Source of the DNA: Acinetobacter sp. XH1741
GTDB taxonomy: Bacteria; Pseudomonadota; Gammaproteobacteria; Pseudomonadales; Moraxellaceae
Direction of reading: 5' to 3'
Length of the DNA: 64,000 bases
Assembly (NCBI RefSeq): GCF_041021895.1
Contig: NZ_CP157428.1
Span: forward strand, 2,604,001 to 2,668,000
The notes beneath the pieces were generated by a model. The model saw only the letters and a list, made by a program, of their open reading frames with translations, searched no databases and was not told where the DNA came from. Positions 46,468 through 56,127 of the stretch are shown in pieces. Position numbers and translations under genes: made by a program. Numbering within the stretch: the first letter of the stretch is position 1; each line of letters starts with the position of its first letter.

Positions 46468-47011
46468 TTATTTTACCCAAATGATCTATTTGTATTTCTG
46501 AACCAATCGGTTTTTGTTCTAAATAAAATTGTATTTTGACCGTCTTGGCTTCGCCATTACCAAGCCAAATTAATTGAGGAGTTTGCTCACCAATTAAATC
46601 TGCATTTTTCGCCTTAGAATAATTCTGATTATCTAATGGTTGCACCGTAAAAGATACATGAGAAGGAAGTTGACGTGTTTTAAACTCAGTATATTTTTGC
46701 CAGCGATTTTTTATATCTTGCACTTGTAAGGTGCTTTGATCGTGATACTCATATAATTCATAAGAAAATGGTGAGACATCTGTCTCACCATGGGTTTCTA
46801 AGGCCAATACACGCGATTGATCAAGCGACTCTTTATTAATTTTCTGCAAATCGAGTAGAAATAACTCCCTCGCTTGCATTGCCTTTTTTTGGTCTATCCC
46901 ACCAATATTCAACACAACAAGAGAAGTCATAATGGTCATAATCACAATGACTACCATTACTTCAATGAGGGTAAAGCCTTTTTGCGATTGAATAGATAGT
47001 TTCGATTTCAT
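46457..47011 (-). CDS. gspH: Type II secretion minor pseudopilin GspH
   Basis: A 184-residue GspH-like pseudopilin. Leader of 12 residues (SIQSQKG) and the N-terminal helix FTLIEVMVVIVIMTIMTSLV with Glu at +5. The SDARELF-like AMQARELFLLDLQKINKES helix and ENRQ-type IQFYLEQKPIG end are consistent with GspH. It starts nine bases after the TetR gene, an unusual arrangement since gspG normally precedes it. Confidence 0.9.
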   Translation of the reverse strand: MKSKLSIQSQKGFTLIEVMVVIVIMTIMTSLVVLNIGGIDQKKAMQARELFLLDLQKINKESLDQSRVLALETHGETDVSPFSYELYEYHDQSTLQVQDIKNRWQKYTEFKTRQLPSHVSFTVQPLDNQNYSKAKNADLIGEQTPQLIWLGNGEAKTVKIQFYLEQKPIGSEIQIDHLGKINEI

Positions 47012-47020
47012 ATCGACCTA

Positions 47021-47635
47021 TTAAGCGTATTGTTCAACTGCTTGTTTGGGTAAGGCAAGTGCCTGATCAATATAGGCGACTCGTAAAGTATCTCTTGAAC
47101 CTAAATAACGTTGATAAAAACTTGAATTTAAAATCGCTGCAGCTCCGTGGGTAAGCGACCAAATTGAAGCCAAGTAATCTCGTGTAGTCATATGACTTTG
47201 GATGGATTCCAAATAATGATCAGTCATACGAATAATGATACGTAAGCGCTGCTTTCGTACTTGGTATAGTTCATTAAAAAGATGATGTACACCTTGTGCT
47301 GTAATAGAAAGCTTTTCTTCGATTTGGTGAAATAACACAGTCCGTTCCGGATGGTGCAAATGATGCAGCATAAAAAAAGCCAAATGTTCTGGAAAGGCTT
47401 TTTCAGTGTCTTGAACCATTTCGAGTAACATCCGTTCATTACGAATAATCAACAACATGTACAGTTCATCTTTGCTTTGAAAATGCTTGTACAGAGTACC
47501 TTTTGCCAAATCAAGCTCAGCAGCCAACACATCAAGTGTCATTCCGGCTTCGCCATTTTCTAACAACAACTGTTCCGCAACCTGAAATATTAACGCTTCT
47601 CTTGCTCGGAACTGAGCTTGACGGTCCATCTTCAC
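47021..47635 (-). CDS. TetR-family transcription regulator
   Basis: A 204-residue TetR regulator. The helix-turn-helix is at residues about 27-50 (MTLDVLAAELDLAKGTLYKHFQSKDELY). The C-terminal ligand/dimer domain is unassigned. It begins at GTG 47635, with GAGAG seven bases upstream; ATG 47629 is the alternative. Its stop is nine bases from gspH, so it may regulate, or be read with, the pseudopilin genes. That link is inferred from position only. Confidence 0.88.
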   Translation of the reverse strand: MKMDRQAQFRAREALIFQVAEQLLLENGEAGMTLDVLAAELDLAKGTLYKHFQSKDELYMLLIIRNERMLLEMVQDTEKAFPEHLAFFMLHHLHHPERTVLFHQIEEKLSITAQGVHHLFNELYQVRKQRLRIIIRMTDHYLESIQSHMTTRDYLASIWSLTHGAAAILNSSFYQRYLGSRDTLRVAYIDQALALPKQAVEQYA

Positions 47636-47666
47636 GCAATTTCTCTCTTTATATAGTTTCTATAAG

Positions 47667-48440
47667 TTAAATCGCTTTGAGTAAATTTTCAAAATTTTGC
47701 GAGGTAATTCTTGCAATCTCCTCAACCGATTTATCATATACATCACTAAGTGCTTTCGCTACATAGGGTACATATTTTGGTTCGTTTGTTTTACTACGAT
47801 ATGGCACTGGAGCCAAATAAGGACTATCAGTTTCAATCAAAAGTCTGTCTAAAGGTACTTGCTTAGCAACATCTCTTAAATCTTGAGCATTTTTAAATGA
47901 AACAATCCCTGAAAAGGAGATGTAGTAGCCGCAGTCCAATACAGCTTTCGCTGTTTCCCAGTCTTCAGTAAAACAGTGCAAAATCCCATGTGTAGATTGT
48001 TCAGCTCGAATAATATCAACCGTATCATGTTTTGCTGAACGTGTATGAACAACAACTGGTTTTTTTACATTTTTAGATGCTTGAATATGTCGAGCAAAAC
48101 AAGCTTTTTGCTCACTAATAAAATCAGTACTGTGGTAATAATCCAGTCCTGTTTCACCTAGTGCCCACACTTTTTTTGATTGAGCTAATTCAGTCAAATA
48201 TTCAGTTGTTGCTCGAGCCATGGTGTCAACATCTTCACATGGATGCACACCTACTGTATACCCAACATCTTTATGACGCTTTGCTATTTCAGCTAAAGTA
48301 ATATGGTCATCAAGATCAACGGAAATTGCCATAAACTTAGACACGCCTTCAGATCGTGCAGCAGCAAGTGCAAGATCTAAATCACCGTTATATGGTGTTA
48401 AATCCAACATGGTTAAATGGCAATGGGTATCAACAAACAC
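47667..48440 (-). CDS. tatD: TatD-family metal-dependent DNase
   Basis: A 257-residue TatD/YcfH hydrolase. Metal ligands are in FVDTHCHLTMLDL, ALGETGLDYYHSTD (Glu), VVHTRSAKHDT and LIETDSPYLAPVPYR (Asp). The family has 3'-5' exonuclease activity on DNA and is often placed after holB and pilZ, as here. The YcfH subgroup is favoured by the holB context. Confidence 0.93.
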   Translation of the reverse strand: MFVDTHCHLTMLDLTPYNGDLDLALAAARSEGVSKFMAISVDLDDHITLAEIAKRHKDVGYTVGVHPCEDVDTMARATTEYLTELAQSKKVWALGETGLDYYHSTDFISEQKACFARHIQASKNVKKPVVVHTRSAKHDTVDIIRAEQSTHGILHCFTEDWETAKAVLDCGYYISFSGIVSFKNAQDLRDVAKQVPLDRLLIETDSPYLAPVPYRSKTNEPKYVPYVAKALSDVYDKSVEEIARITSQNFENLLKAI

Positions 48441-48457
48441 TATTATTTCCTATCTGC

Positions 48458-48799
48458 TTACATGGTATAACTTGGACGATCTAAAGACATACTACCAGCT
48501 AAAATCCGTTCAACCTCAGCTTTATAGTAAATACCTTTATCTCCACTTAATTGAATTGCAAACCCTTGAGGTTTAAAACCGCTTTGTTTATGGGAAATCC
48601 ACACCACTTTACCAGTTAAAGGAATTTTTTGTGATTGTTCAGGTAAGGTTGCCAAGATAAAAATTTCCTGACCCATTTTCACTTTTTGTTTCGATGGTAC
48701 GAACAAGCCACCACCCTGAACGTATCCCATATAACTTGCTTGTAAGGTTGCTCTATCAGGAATATTAACCTGAATAATTCCACCCATTTGTGGTTGCAT
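48458..48799 (-). CDS. pilZ: Type IV pilus PilZ protein
   Basis: A 113-residue single PilZ domain. The N-terminal RxxxR c-di-GMP motif is absent, as in pilus-type PilZ that binds the PilB ATPase instead. The core VQGGGLFVPSKQKVKMGQEIFI and GFKPQGFAIQLSG strands match. It lies between holB (12 bases upstream) and tatD (18 bases downstream), the same order as in Pseudomonas, where it is needed for pilus formation and twitching. Confidence 0.92.
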   Translation of the reverse strand: MQPQMGGIIQVNIPDRATLQASYMGYVQGGGLFVPSKQKVKMGQEIFILATLPEQSQKIPLTGKVVWISHKQSGFKPQGFAIQLSGDKGIYYKAEVERILAGSMSLDRPSYTM

Positions 48800-48810
48800 T
48801 GAATTTCCCC

Positions 48811-49791
48811 TTAAACATTCATTAATTTTATAAAAAGTTGATCGACGATGAGTTGTGTTTGTACATTTTGCTCAACTAATTTTTTAGATTGCTGCAATTC
48901 CTCATACAGACTGAATAAACTTTCTAACTTGTAGTTTTCTGCTAATTGATCGAACTGTAAATCGATATTTTTTTGTGGTTGATTGAGCTTGACACAAATT
49001 AAATCCCCTAACAAGTATTCAAAAAGCATCATAAAATCACTAAAGTTCAGCTCTTTCTGCCATTTAGCCGAATAAAATAAAGGCATATTTTTTTGATTTA
49101 CTACTTTGGCCCAATCATCTAAAAAGAGCTGCCTTTTGACAAACCAATCACTTGTTGCAATTTCAACTGCTTGCAAAGGCATATCATTAGAAAGTCCTAA
49201 TAATAGTTCAGGCGATACAGACGCAATTTCAGTTAGATGTTCATTAAGATAAGTAGTGGCTTGTTCATATGAAATACGATCTAAAGCAAAATGCTGTAAG
49301 CGACTTCGAATGGTTGCTGGTAATTTTAGATAGTGATCGGCGAGTAGAATTAAAACAACACGCTCACCCGGCTCTTCTAAAGTTTTTAATAAAGCATTTG
49401 ATGATGCAAGATTTAAAGCTTCAGCCGGCTCAATCACAATAACACGCCAACCTTCACCAGTTTGCTGAACAAAGGGTAATAAATCACGAATTTTTTCTAT
49501 TTTAATTTTTGCATTTTGTTTTTTATTTTCTTCATCTGTCGTGATATGGACGTAGTTCGGATGAGTATCCGATTTTAACCACTGACAGCTACTGCACTCG
49601 CCACACGCACCATTTGGCTGTTTATTTAAACATAGCACCCATGCTAAAAAATGCTTGGCAAAAGCGTGCTTACCACAGCCTTGTTTACCATAAAAGAGTA
49701 AACCATGCCCAATATTAGGAAAACGTGTTGTTAACGTTTCCCATATTGTTTGTTGCCATGGATAAATTTTAGAAGTCACATTCTGATTCAT
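48811..49791 (-). CDS. holB: DNA polymerase III delta' subunit
   Basis: A 326-residue clamp-loader subunit. Its P-loop-like element is LLFYGKQGCGKHAFAKHFL, the zinc module is CLNKQPNGACGECSSC (four Cys), and sensor-type LLKTLEEPGERVVLIL and TIRSRLQHF (SRC-like motif, here SRL) follow. The loss of the Cys in SRC is common in delta'. It follows kdsB by 11 bases. Confidence 0.95.
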   Translation of the reverse strand: MNQNVTSKIYPWQQTIWETLTTRFPNIGHGLLFYGKQGCGKHAFAKHFLAWVLCLNKQPNGACGECSSCQWLKSDTHPNYVHITTDEENKKQNAKIKIEKIRDLLPFVQQTGEGWRVIVIEPAEALNLASSNALLKTLEEPGERVVLILLADHYLKLPATIRSRLQHFALDRISYEQATTYLNEHLTEIASVSPELLLGLSNDMPLQAVEIATSDWFVKRQLFLDDWAKVVNQKNMPLFYSAKWQKELNFSDFMMLFEYLLGDLICVKLNQPQKNIDLQFDQLAENYKLESLFSLYEELQQSKKLVEQNVQTQLIVDQLFIKLMNV

Positions 49792-49802
49792 TAAATTAAC
49801 GC

Positions 49803-50564
49803 TTACTCAAAACATTCAACGGGCATATTATTTAAACGATCAAGATCCGCTTGAGTATCAACACCTGGTGGCAAATTCGCTTCTGCTACCGCGATTGCAA
49901 TACGGTGTCCATTTTCTAAAACACGTAATTGTTCAAGGCTTTCTAACTTTTCAAGATTACCCATTTCCCATGTAACATATTCTTGTAACAAATTCACTCG
50001 ATAAGCATATAAACCTAAATGACGAAATGCTTGTGTATGCAAAGATGATTCAGCTTGTTGAGCACCATCTCTGTCATAAGGAATCGTTGCACGACTAAAA
50101 TATAAAGCCTCATTATATTTGGACATAACTACTTTTACGATGCTATCACGCTGAAACTCATCTAGCGCATGAATAGGCTCACACAATGTAGACATTGAGC
50201 AATCTGGCTTATCTAGTAAAAGTTTTGCCACCTGTTGTACAAGTTGAGCTGGTAGTAGAGGTTCATCACCTTGTACATTTACAATAATGTCATCAGCAGC
50301 CCACCCCTTAATACGAGCTACCTCACTTAAACGGTCAGTACCCGATGGATGATCGGCACTTGTTAAAACAACATCAATTCCTTCTGCATGGCATATGTCA
50401 AAAATGCGTTTATCATCTGTCGCCACACATAAGTCATCAAAACCTTCAACTTTCTTTGCTTGATCTACCACGCGCAAAATCATAGGGCGATCATGAATAA
50501 GTAACAATGGCTTACCTGGCAAACGCGAACTTGAGAAGCGTGCTGGAATAACGATGTGTTTCAT
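49803..50564 (-). CDS. kdsB: CMP-KDO synthetase
   Basis: A 253-residue 3-deoxy-manno-octulosonate cytidylyltransferase that activates KDO with CTP for the LPS inner core. Motifs: [18 protein letters not shown] (nucleotide loop), [19 protein letters not shown] and [12 protein letters not shown] (metal Asp). Family length is about 250. It lies 9 bases after lpxK and belongs to the msbA-lpxK-kdsB LPS module. Confidence 0.96.
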   Translation of the reverse strand: MKHIVIPARFSSSRLPGKPLLLIHDRPMILRVVDQAKKVEGFDDLCVATDDKRIFDICHAEGIDVVLTSADHPSGTDRLSEVARIKGWAADDIIVNVQGDEPLLPAQLVQQVAKLLLDKPDCSMSTLCEPIHALDEFQRDSIVKVVMSKYNEALYFSRATIPYDRDGAQQAESSLHTQAFRHLGLYAYRVNLLQEYVTWEMGNLEKLESLEQLRVLENGHRIAIAVAEANLPPGVDTQADLDRLNNMPVECFE

Positions 50565-50573
50565 TTTTTCTTC

Positions 50574-51584
50574 CTAAGATATTTCAATATCAAGCTTTTG
50601 CAATTGCTGGTTTAAAACCTGATAGCATTCTTTAGACAAAACAGCTTTAACAGGTACGACCCAAATAGACCGTTTAAATTCTGGATGTTTTTCGAGTAAC
50701 GGCAACAACTTAACCGCATCCTTTTCAGTCGTAATAATAGGCAAACCATCATTAAAAATGAGATCACCGATACTGTAGTCATGATGATCCCGAAAAGCAT
50801 GCTCTTGAAATTGTTTTACTCCTAAGTCTTTAAGTGTTTGATAAAAACGTTGAGGAAAACCAATACCTACTACTGCATGGTAATTATTTTGAGTATTAAA
50901 TAATAATTCATTTGTCGAAGATGGATTTAGTAAATAAGGTTGCCCTGCTTCAAGATGCATATGCATTGCTGTTGATGGTGCAAATGCATGTTCGATTACT
51001 GTACCAGCTTTTAAACGCTCAGCAGGTTCACGCAAATAGCCTTCTGGTAATAACTTACCATTTCCAAGTCCACGATTTTGATCAAGCACGATCCATTCTA
51101 TTTGACGACCTAATGCCCAATGCTGCAACCCATCATCACTAATAATTAAATCTAATTTGTTAGATGCTAGTAATAACTCAATCGCCGCTTGTCTATTTGG
51201 CCCCACTGCCATAGGCACACCTGTCGACTGTACGATTAAAGCAGGCTCATCTCCTGCTTCAATAGCCTGACTCGCTGATGTTACTAGCATAGGAAAAGGA
51301 CCAGTTCCACCATAGCCCCGACTAATGACCCCTACTTTTACATTGTGCAGTTTTAAGTAATTAACCAGTTCTATTAATAACGGGGTTTTGCCACTACCAC
51401 CCACAGTAATATTGCCAATCACCATAACCGGTACAGGTGCATTATAAACTTTCTTTAAACCTGCAGTATAAAAATGATGATTTAATAAGAACCCAGCACG
51501 ATACAAACATGACAATGGACGCAGAACAATCAACCAATTTGATTGTTTATTCCATGCATTTTGTATGAGCTGGGCTAAAGACAT
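50574..51584 (-). CDS. lpxK: Tetraacyldisaccharide 4'-kinase
   Basis: A 336-residue lipid A kinase at the inner face of the inner membrane. The P-loop is VIGNITVGGSGKTPLLIEL and the following catalytic region includes SDDGLQHWALGR and VLDQNRGLGNG. A hydrophobic N-terminal segment anchors it. It starts three bases after the msbA stop. Confidence 0.96.
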   Translation of the reverse strand: MSLAQLIQNAWNKQSNWLIVLRPLSCLYRAGFLLNHHFYTAGLKKVYNAPVPVMVIGNITVGGSGKTPLLIELVNYLKLHNVKVGVISRGYGGTGPFPMLVTSASQAIEAGDEPALIVQSTGVPMAVGPNRQAAIELLLASNKLDLIISDDGLQHWALGRQIEWIVLDQNRGLGNGKLLPEGYLREPAERLKAGTVIEHAFAPSTAMHMHLEAGQPYLLNPSSTNELLFNTQNNYHAVVGIGFPQRFYQTLKDLGVKQFQEHAFRDHHDYSIGDLIFNDGLPIITTEKDAVKLLPLLEKHPEFKRSIWVVPVKAVLSKECYQVLNQQLQKLDIEIS

Positions 51585-51586
51585 GC

Positions 51587-53314
51587 TTAGTTGTCCTCAA
51601 AATTACGCTGATGTAATTGATAATAAGCACCATGCTTAGCAAGTAATTCTTGGTGAGTACCTTGTTCAACAATTTGTCCGCGATCCAACACAACAATACG
51701 ATCTGCATTTTCAATAGTTGATAAACGATGGGCAATCACAATTGTTGTACGGTCTTGCATCGCCTCATCAAATGCTTGCTGAATAAAATGCTCAGATTCA
51801 TTATCAAGCGCACTTGTCGCTTCATCTAAAATAAGAATTGGTGCATTTTTCAAAATCGCACGAGCAATGGCGATACGTTGACGTTGACCACCTGATAGAT
51901 TTAGACCTTGAGCACCGAGGAGAGTATCATACCCGTTTGGTAAATTCATAATAAAGTCATGAGCATAAGCGGCTTTTGCTGCTGCAACTACCTCTTCATC
52001 GCTCGCGTCATGTAACTGACCATAAGCAATATTTTCACGTACAGTTCGGTTAAATAAAACAACTTGCTGATTTACCATCGCAATTTGTGTACGCAAACTC
52101 GAAAGCTCTATATCACGTATAGGCAAATCATCTAAATAAATTTGGCCACTTGATACTTCCTGAAAACGTACTAGCATATTCACTAAAGAGGTTTTACCAG
52201 CACCAGATCGGCCAACTAATGCAACCGTTTCACCAGGACGAATATCTAAAGAAAAATCTTTAATGGCTTGAGTACCATCGGCATAGTTCAGCACAACATG
52301 GTCAAAACGAATTGCACCATGTAACTGAGGCTTAAGCTGCCCGCTATTTTCTTCTTCTGGTAAATCTAATAATTCAAAAACTGAATGAGCTGCTGCTAAA
52401 CCACGTTGCAACTTCTCATTAATGTCCGTTAAGTTTTTAACAGGTTTAGAAAGTAAACCCGCTGCCGTGATATATGCTACGAACTCACCAGCACTTGTAT
52501 TCCCTAAAATTTGTGGTCTTAAAGCTAACCATACAATTAAAGCCATTGCACATGCCATTACAACTTGAACAACAGGGCTATTTAGGTTTTGCACAATAAC
52601 CATTTTTAAACCGCGTTTTAAGTTCTCTTCAGATGACTTATAAAAACGCTCTTGCTCTGCTTCTTCACCAGCAAAACTTTTAACAACTGCACTACCACCA
52701 ATACTTTCTTGCACTACATGGTTAACATCACCCATAGTGTCTTGAACTTGTAGCGAAAGTTTACGCATTCTTTTTGATGCCTTACGTACCAAAATACCAA
52801 TAATAGGTAAGAACACCATAATACAAATGGTTAAACGCCAATTTGTGTAAAACAAATAACCTAACAATCCCAACGTAATCATGCCGTCTCGAATAATCGT
52901 TTTTAACGACTCCGATGAAGCAGCTGTCAGTTGTTCAACGTTATACATAATTTTGGCTGTAATATGTCCCGAAGAGTTATCGAGATAATATTGAGCAGGT
53001 AGTCTTAGAAGTTTTGCATACACCTCTTGGCGAATACTAAAAACCAAACTACGTGAGATTACGGCAGTATAGTAGCCGCCCATGAATAGACCGAGACCAC
53101 GGAAAAAAACTAACAAAATAATTAGTGCAGGAAACCAATCCAGATCCGCTCTACTCGAATTTTGTATGGCATCAATAATAAATTTAATGAGTTTAGCAAC
53201 AGAAACTTCTGTTGCTGAGTTCATACCGAATCCGATAAGAACTAATAAGGCCACGCCCCAATAAGGTTTTAAATAGGATATGAGACGTAAATAAACCTTA
53301 AAATCTTGATTCAC
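51587..53314 (-). CDS. msbA: Lipid A flippase MsbA
   Basis: A 575-residue half-transporter: six membrane helices (residues about 15-300) and one ATPase domain. Walker A is LVGRSGAGKTSLVNML, signature LSGGQRQRIAIAR, Walker B ILILDEATSALD, and the H-loop in VIAHRLST. As a homodimer it flips core-lipid A across the inner membrane. The start overlaps exbD's stop by four bases (ATGA), so translation is coupled. Confidence 0.96.
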   Translation of the reverse strand: MNQDFKVYLRLISYLKPYWGVALLVLIGFGMNSATEVSVAKLIKFIIDAIQNSSRADLDWFPALIILLVFFRGLGLFMGGYYTAVISRSLVFSIRQEVYAKLLRLPAQYYLDNSSGHITAKIMYNVEQLTAASSESLKTIIRDGMITLGLLGYLFYTNWRLTICIMVFLPIIGILVRKASKRMRKLSLQVQDTMGDVNHVVQESIGGSAVVKSFAGEEAEQERFYKSSEENLKRGLKMVIVQNLNSPVVQVVMACAMALIVWLALRPQILGNTSAGEFVAYITAAGLLSKPVKNLTDINEKLQRGLAAAHSVFELLDLPEEENSGQLKPQLHGAIRFDHVVLNYADGTQAIKDFSLDIRPGETVALVGRSGAGKTSLVNMLVRFQEVSSGQIYLDDLPIRDIELSSLRTQIAMVNQQVVLFNRTVRENIAYGQLHDASDEEVVAAAKAAYAHDFIMNLPNGYDTLLGAQGLNLSGGQRQRIAIARAILKNAPILILDEATSALDNESEHFIQQAFDEAMQDRTTIVIAHRLSTIENADRIVVLDRGQIVEQGTHQELLAKHGAYYQLHQRNFEDN

Positions 53315-53739
53315 TCAGAAAAACCTCTAGAAGGAACTTTGGTACTAATATTGATGTTAACAAAACCGAGTTGTCCTGCTACATCCATAACACGAATAAC
53401 ATCCTGATGAGACGCTTTAGCATCAGCAGCAATGATAAACATAAAATCTCGTCGCTCTTGAGCAGCTTGCTTAATTGCAGTACTCAAATCAGCCACATCT
53501 TTAGAAGATAATGCCTGACCATTTACGGCGTAATGACCGCTAGAGTCTACCACGACTTCAATTTTATGATCGTACTGTTTTGGTGGGACACCTTGCGCAT
53601 CTGGTAATGTTAAATTGATGCGACTTGGCTGATTAAAAGTGGTAGATAACAATAAAAACACCAGAATGAACAACAAACAGTCAATCATGGGCGTTAAATT
53701 GATATGAATGTCTTCAACTTGAGAACGTTTAAACTTCAT
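53311..53739 (-). CDS. ExbD/TolR-family protein
   Basis: A 142-residue ExbD/TolR protein with a single helix (LTPMIDCLLFILVFLLLSTTF) holding the critical Asp, and a periplasmic domain. It is distinct from the two TonB-linked ExbD copies at 29091-29946. Its partner is the ExbB/TolQ protein just upstream. Placement before msbA and lpxK is conserved in many gammaproteobacteria, but the energised partner is not obvious here, since no TonB or TolA follows. Confidence 0.9.
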   Translation of the reverse strand: MKFKRSQVEDIHINLTPMIDCLLFILVFLLLSTTFNQPSRINLTLPDAQGVPPKQYDHKIEVVVDSSGHYAVNGQALSSKDVADLSTAIKQAAQERRDFMFIIAADAKASHQDVIRVMDVAGQLGFVNINISTKVPSRGFSE

Positions 53740-53754
53740 ATTGGCATCTACCCA

Positions 53755-54390
53755 TTAACCAACACGGCGCTGTTCTTGCGCTGTTGGTGAGCGCTTGTAG
53801 AACAATGATGCATGAAAGAGTGTAGATTGCTGTTCTAGCTCAGCAATATAATTTTGAACCACTCTTTGAAAATAACGATAGGAAATCAGCGCAGGAATTG
53901 CAATGAGCATTCCCACTGCTGTTGTAATTAGAGCTTTAGAAATACCAGGGATCATTAAACTTGGACTACCTGCCGAACCAAAATCGATGACAAGAAAAGA
54001 TTCAATAATTCCAACAATTGTTCCGAGTAGGCCTAACAAAGGGGCAATCGCACTTAAAGTTCCCAAAAAGTTAATATTTTTTTCTAAATAAGAAATTTCT
54101 TGAGAAGCCATTGCCTCCATTTGAGCCCGAGCAAATAGCTCACCATGTTCCTGATGTTCAAAACCAGCTTTTAGGATATTTCCTAATGCAGTACTTTCTG
54201 CATTAGCATTTTGCTCTAAGTAGGTCATGATGTGAGAAATATCAGCAGTGCCATCACTCATAAGATCTTTAGGTAAAACTTGTGAGCGTCGTAACCTTAT
54301 AAAACGCTCAATGCTAATAGCAACCGTTAAAATTGAACACAAAATTAAAGGCAGCATTAACCAGCCGCCCGCTTTCACAAGTTCCCACAT
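53755..54390 (-). CDS. MotA/TolQ/ExbB-family protein
   Basis: A 211-residue proton-channel subunit with three membrane helices (starting WELVKAGGWLMLPLILCSIL) and the conserved FLGTLSAIAPLLGLLGTIVG helix. It pairs with the ExbD-type protein encoded 15 bases downstream. Lacks the N-terminal extension seen in the ExbB at 28194. Likely powers an unknown envelope process linked to LPS genes or supplies a second TonB system; both are inference. Confidence 0.9.
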   Translation of the reverse strand: MWELVKAGGWLMLPLILCSILTVAISIERFIRLRRSQVLPKDLMSDGTADISHIMTYLEQNANAESTALGNILKAGFEHQEHGELFARAQMEAMASQEISYLEKNINFLGTLSAIAPLLGLLGTIVGIIESFLVIDFGSAGSPSLMIPGISKALITTAVGMLIAIPALISYRYFQRVVQNYIAELEQQSTLFHASLFYKRSPTAQEQRRVG

Positions 54391-54439
54391 ATTTTCTTCC
54401 CCAAGAATATAAATTAGAAATATATGACCTAACTTAGAA

Positions 54440-55327
54440 TTACTCTGGTAAACAAATATTCAAAATACCATCTAACTCATCAAGTGAGTGATAATGAATA
54501 ACAAGCTTACCTTTACCTTTCTGGTTATGATCAATTTTAACATTGGCACCAAAACGTTCAGATAATTTCTGTGTCAATTGCTCAATATCTGGTGCAACAG
54601 CAGCTTTTTCCTTTTCCTGCTTAGGTTCATTCCAATCGCGCACTAATTGCTCGGTTTGACGAACAGACAGTCCTTTTTCAATAACAATTTTGGCAACTTC
54701 AAGCTGCTCTTTACCTTTTAAAGTCAGTATGGCGCGTGCATGCCCCATATCAAGCTGACCTTGCTGCATGAAATCTTTGATGTCATCAGCTAAGCTCAAT
54801 AGACGCAACAAGTTACTAACCGTAGTTCTTGCTTTACCTACAGTCTCAGCAATTTCTTGATGACTTAAACCAAATTCATCATGGAAGCGCTGTAATGCCA
54901 AGGCTTGATCAATCGGGTTTAAATCTTGACGCTGAATGTTTTCAATCAGTGCTAAAGCAATAGCAACCTGGTCATTTAAATCACGAACAATTGCCGGGAT
55001 TTCAGTTAAACCAGCAATTTGCGCTGCACGCCAACGACGCTCACCAGCAATAATTTCGTAAGGATGTGCTTCATCATCTACAGGGCGAATAACAATTGGC
55101 TGCATTACCCCATGTTTTTCAATAGAGGATGCCAATTCTTGTAAATCATGCTCATGAATAAAACGACGTGGTTGATATTCACCTCGTTTCAACAGATTCA
55201 CATCAATTTGCTTTAATTGCCCATGATCAAGTGCCTGAGCTTCGAGTTGTAATTTTTCTTTTTGAATTGAACCAAGTAATGCATCTAAACCACGTCCTTT
55301 CGCCAATCCGCGTTTTTTGATGCTCAT
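54440..55327 (-). CDS. parB: Chromosome partition protein ParB
   Basis: A 295-residue ParB CTP-switch clamp that loads at parS sites. The N-terminal domain has LKRGEYQPRR (box I) and IIAGERRWRAAQIAGL (GERRxRA box II, CTP binding). The central helix-turn-helix is around residues 160-190 (LSHQEIAETVGKARTTVSNL). A C-terminal dimer domain follows. It overlaps parA by four bases. A parS-like 16-mer lies about 1.5 kb away at 56806. Confidence 0.95.
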   Translation of the reverse strand: MSIKKRGLAKGRGLDALLGSIQKEKLQLEAQALDHGQLKQIDVNLLKRGEYQPRRFIHEHDLQELASSIEKHGVMQPIVIRPVDDEAHPYEIIAGERRWRAAQIAGLTEIPAIVRDLNDQVAIALALIENIQRQDLNPIDQALALQRFHDEFGLSHQEIAETVGKARTTVSNLLRLLSLADDIKDFMQQGQLDMGHARAILTLKGKEQLEVAKIVIEKGLSVRQTEQLVRDWNEPKQEKEKAAVAPDIEQLTQKLSERFGANVKIDHNQKGKGKLVIHYHSLDELDGILNICLPE

Positions 55328-56106
55328 ACTTTACTTCCTTTCTTTACTTTACTTTTCTTTAACATCTCAGCTGCAAGATTTAAATATGCAACTGCACCCT
55401 TTGAACTTTTTTCAAAATAGATTACAGGTAAACCGTGTGCTGGTGCTTCTGCCAATCGAACATTACGTGGAATCACAGTATCGTAGAGCTTTTTACCAAA
55501 ATACTGCTCTAACTCAGCAGATACATCACGCGTTAAAGCATTACGCGCATCATACATGGTGCGCAAAACACCAATAATTTCCAAATCAGGATTTAATGCT
55601 TTTTGAATACGATCGATGGTTTGAGTTAAATCTGCTAAACCTTCCAATGCATAGTACTCACATTGCATCGGAATAATCACGCTATCTACCGCTGCTAGAG
55701 CATTCACTGTAATCAAACTTAAGCTAGGTGCGCAGTCAACGATAATGTAGTCAAATGAATTTCTAATTTCGTTCAAAGCATTCTTTAAAATAAACTCACG
55801 GCCTTCTTGTTCTGCAATAGCCAGTTCGACACCAGACAATTCACGATTTGAACCCAAAACCTTGTATCCAACCTCTGCCTTTTGAATTGCAGTTTCGATT
55901 GGCACTTCACCCAATAAAACATCTGTGATTGAGTAAAGTAGATCATTCTTTTGAATACCAGACCCCATCGTGGCATTACCTTGCGAATCTATATCGACAA
56001 GCAACACACGTTTTTTTAATACAGCCAGTGACGCTGCAAGATTTACTGCAGTCGTTGTTTTACCAACACCACCCTTTTGGTTTGCAATCGCAATAATTTG
56101 AGCCAT
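55324..56106 (-). CDS. parA: Chromosome partition ATPase ParA (Soj)
   Basis: A 260-residue deviant Walker ATPase. The Walker A' motif is NQKGGVGKTTTAVNLA with the signature Lys, followed by LLVDIDSQGNAT and YIIVDCAPSL. It drives origin segregation together with ParB. The rsmG-parA-parB order is the usual chromosomal arrangement, not a plasmid-type one. It begins 21 bases after rsmG. Confidence 0.96.
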   Translation of the reverse strand: MAQIIAIANQKGGVGKTTTAVNLAASLAVLKKRVLLVDIDSQGNATMGSGIQKNDLLYSITDVLLGEVPIETAIQKAEVGYKVLGSNRELSGVELAIAEQEGREFILKNALNEIRNSFDYIIVDCAPSLSLITVNALAAVDSVIIPMQCEYYALEGLADLTQTIDRIQKALNPDLEIIGVLRTMYDARNALTRDVSAELEQYFGKKLYDTVIPRNVRLAEAPAHGLPVIYFEKSSKGAVAYLNLAAEMLKKSKVKKGSKV

Positions 56107-56127
56107 GGTAACCCTAATACTTTTTAT

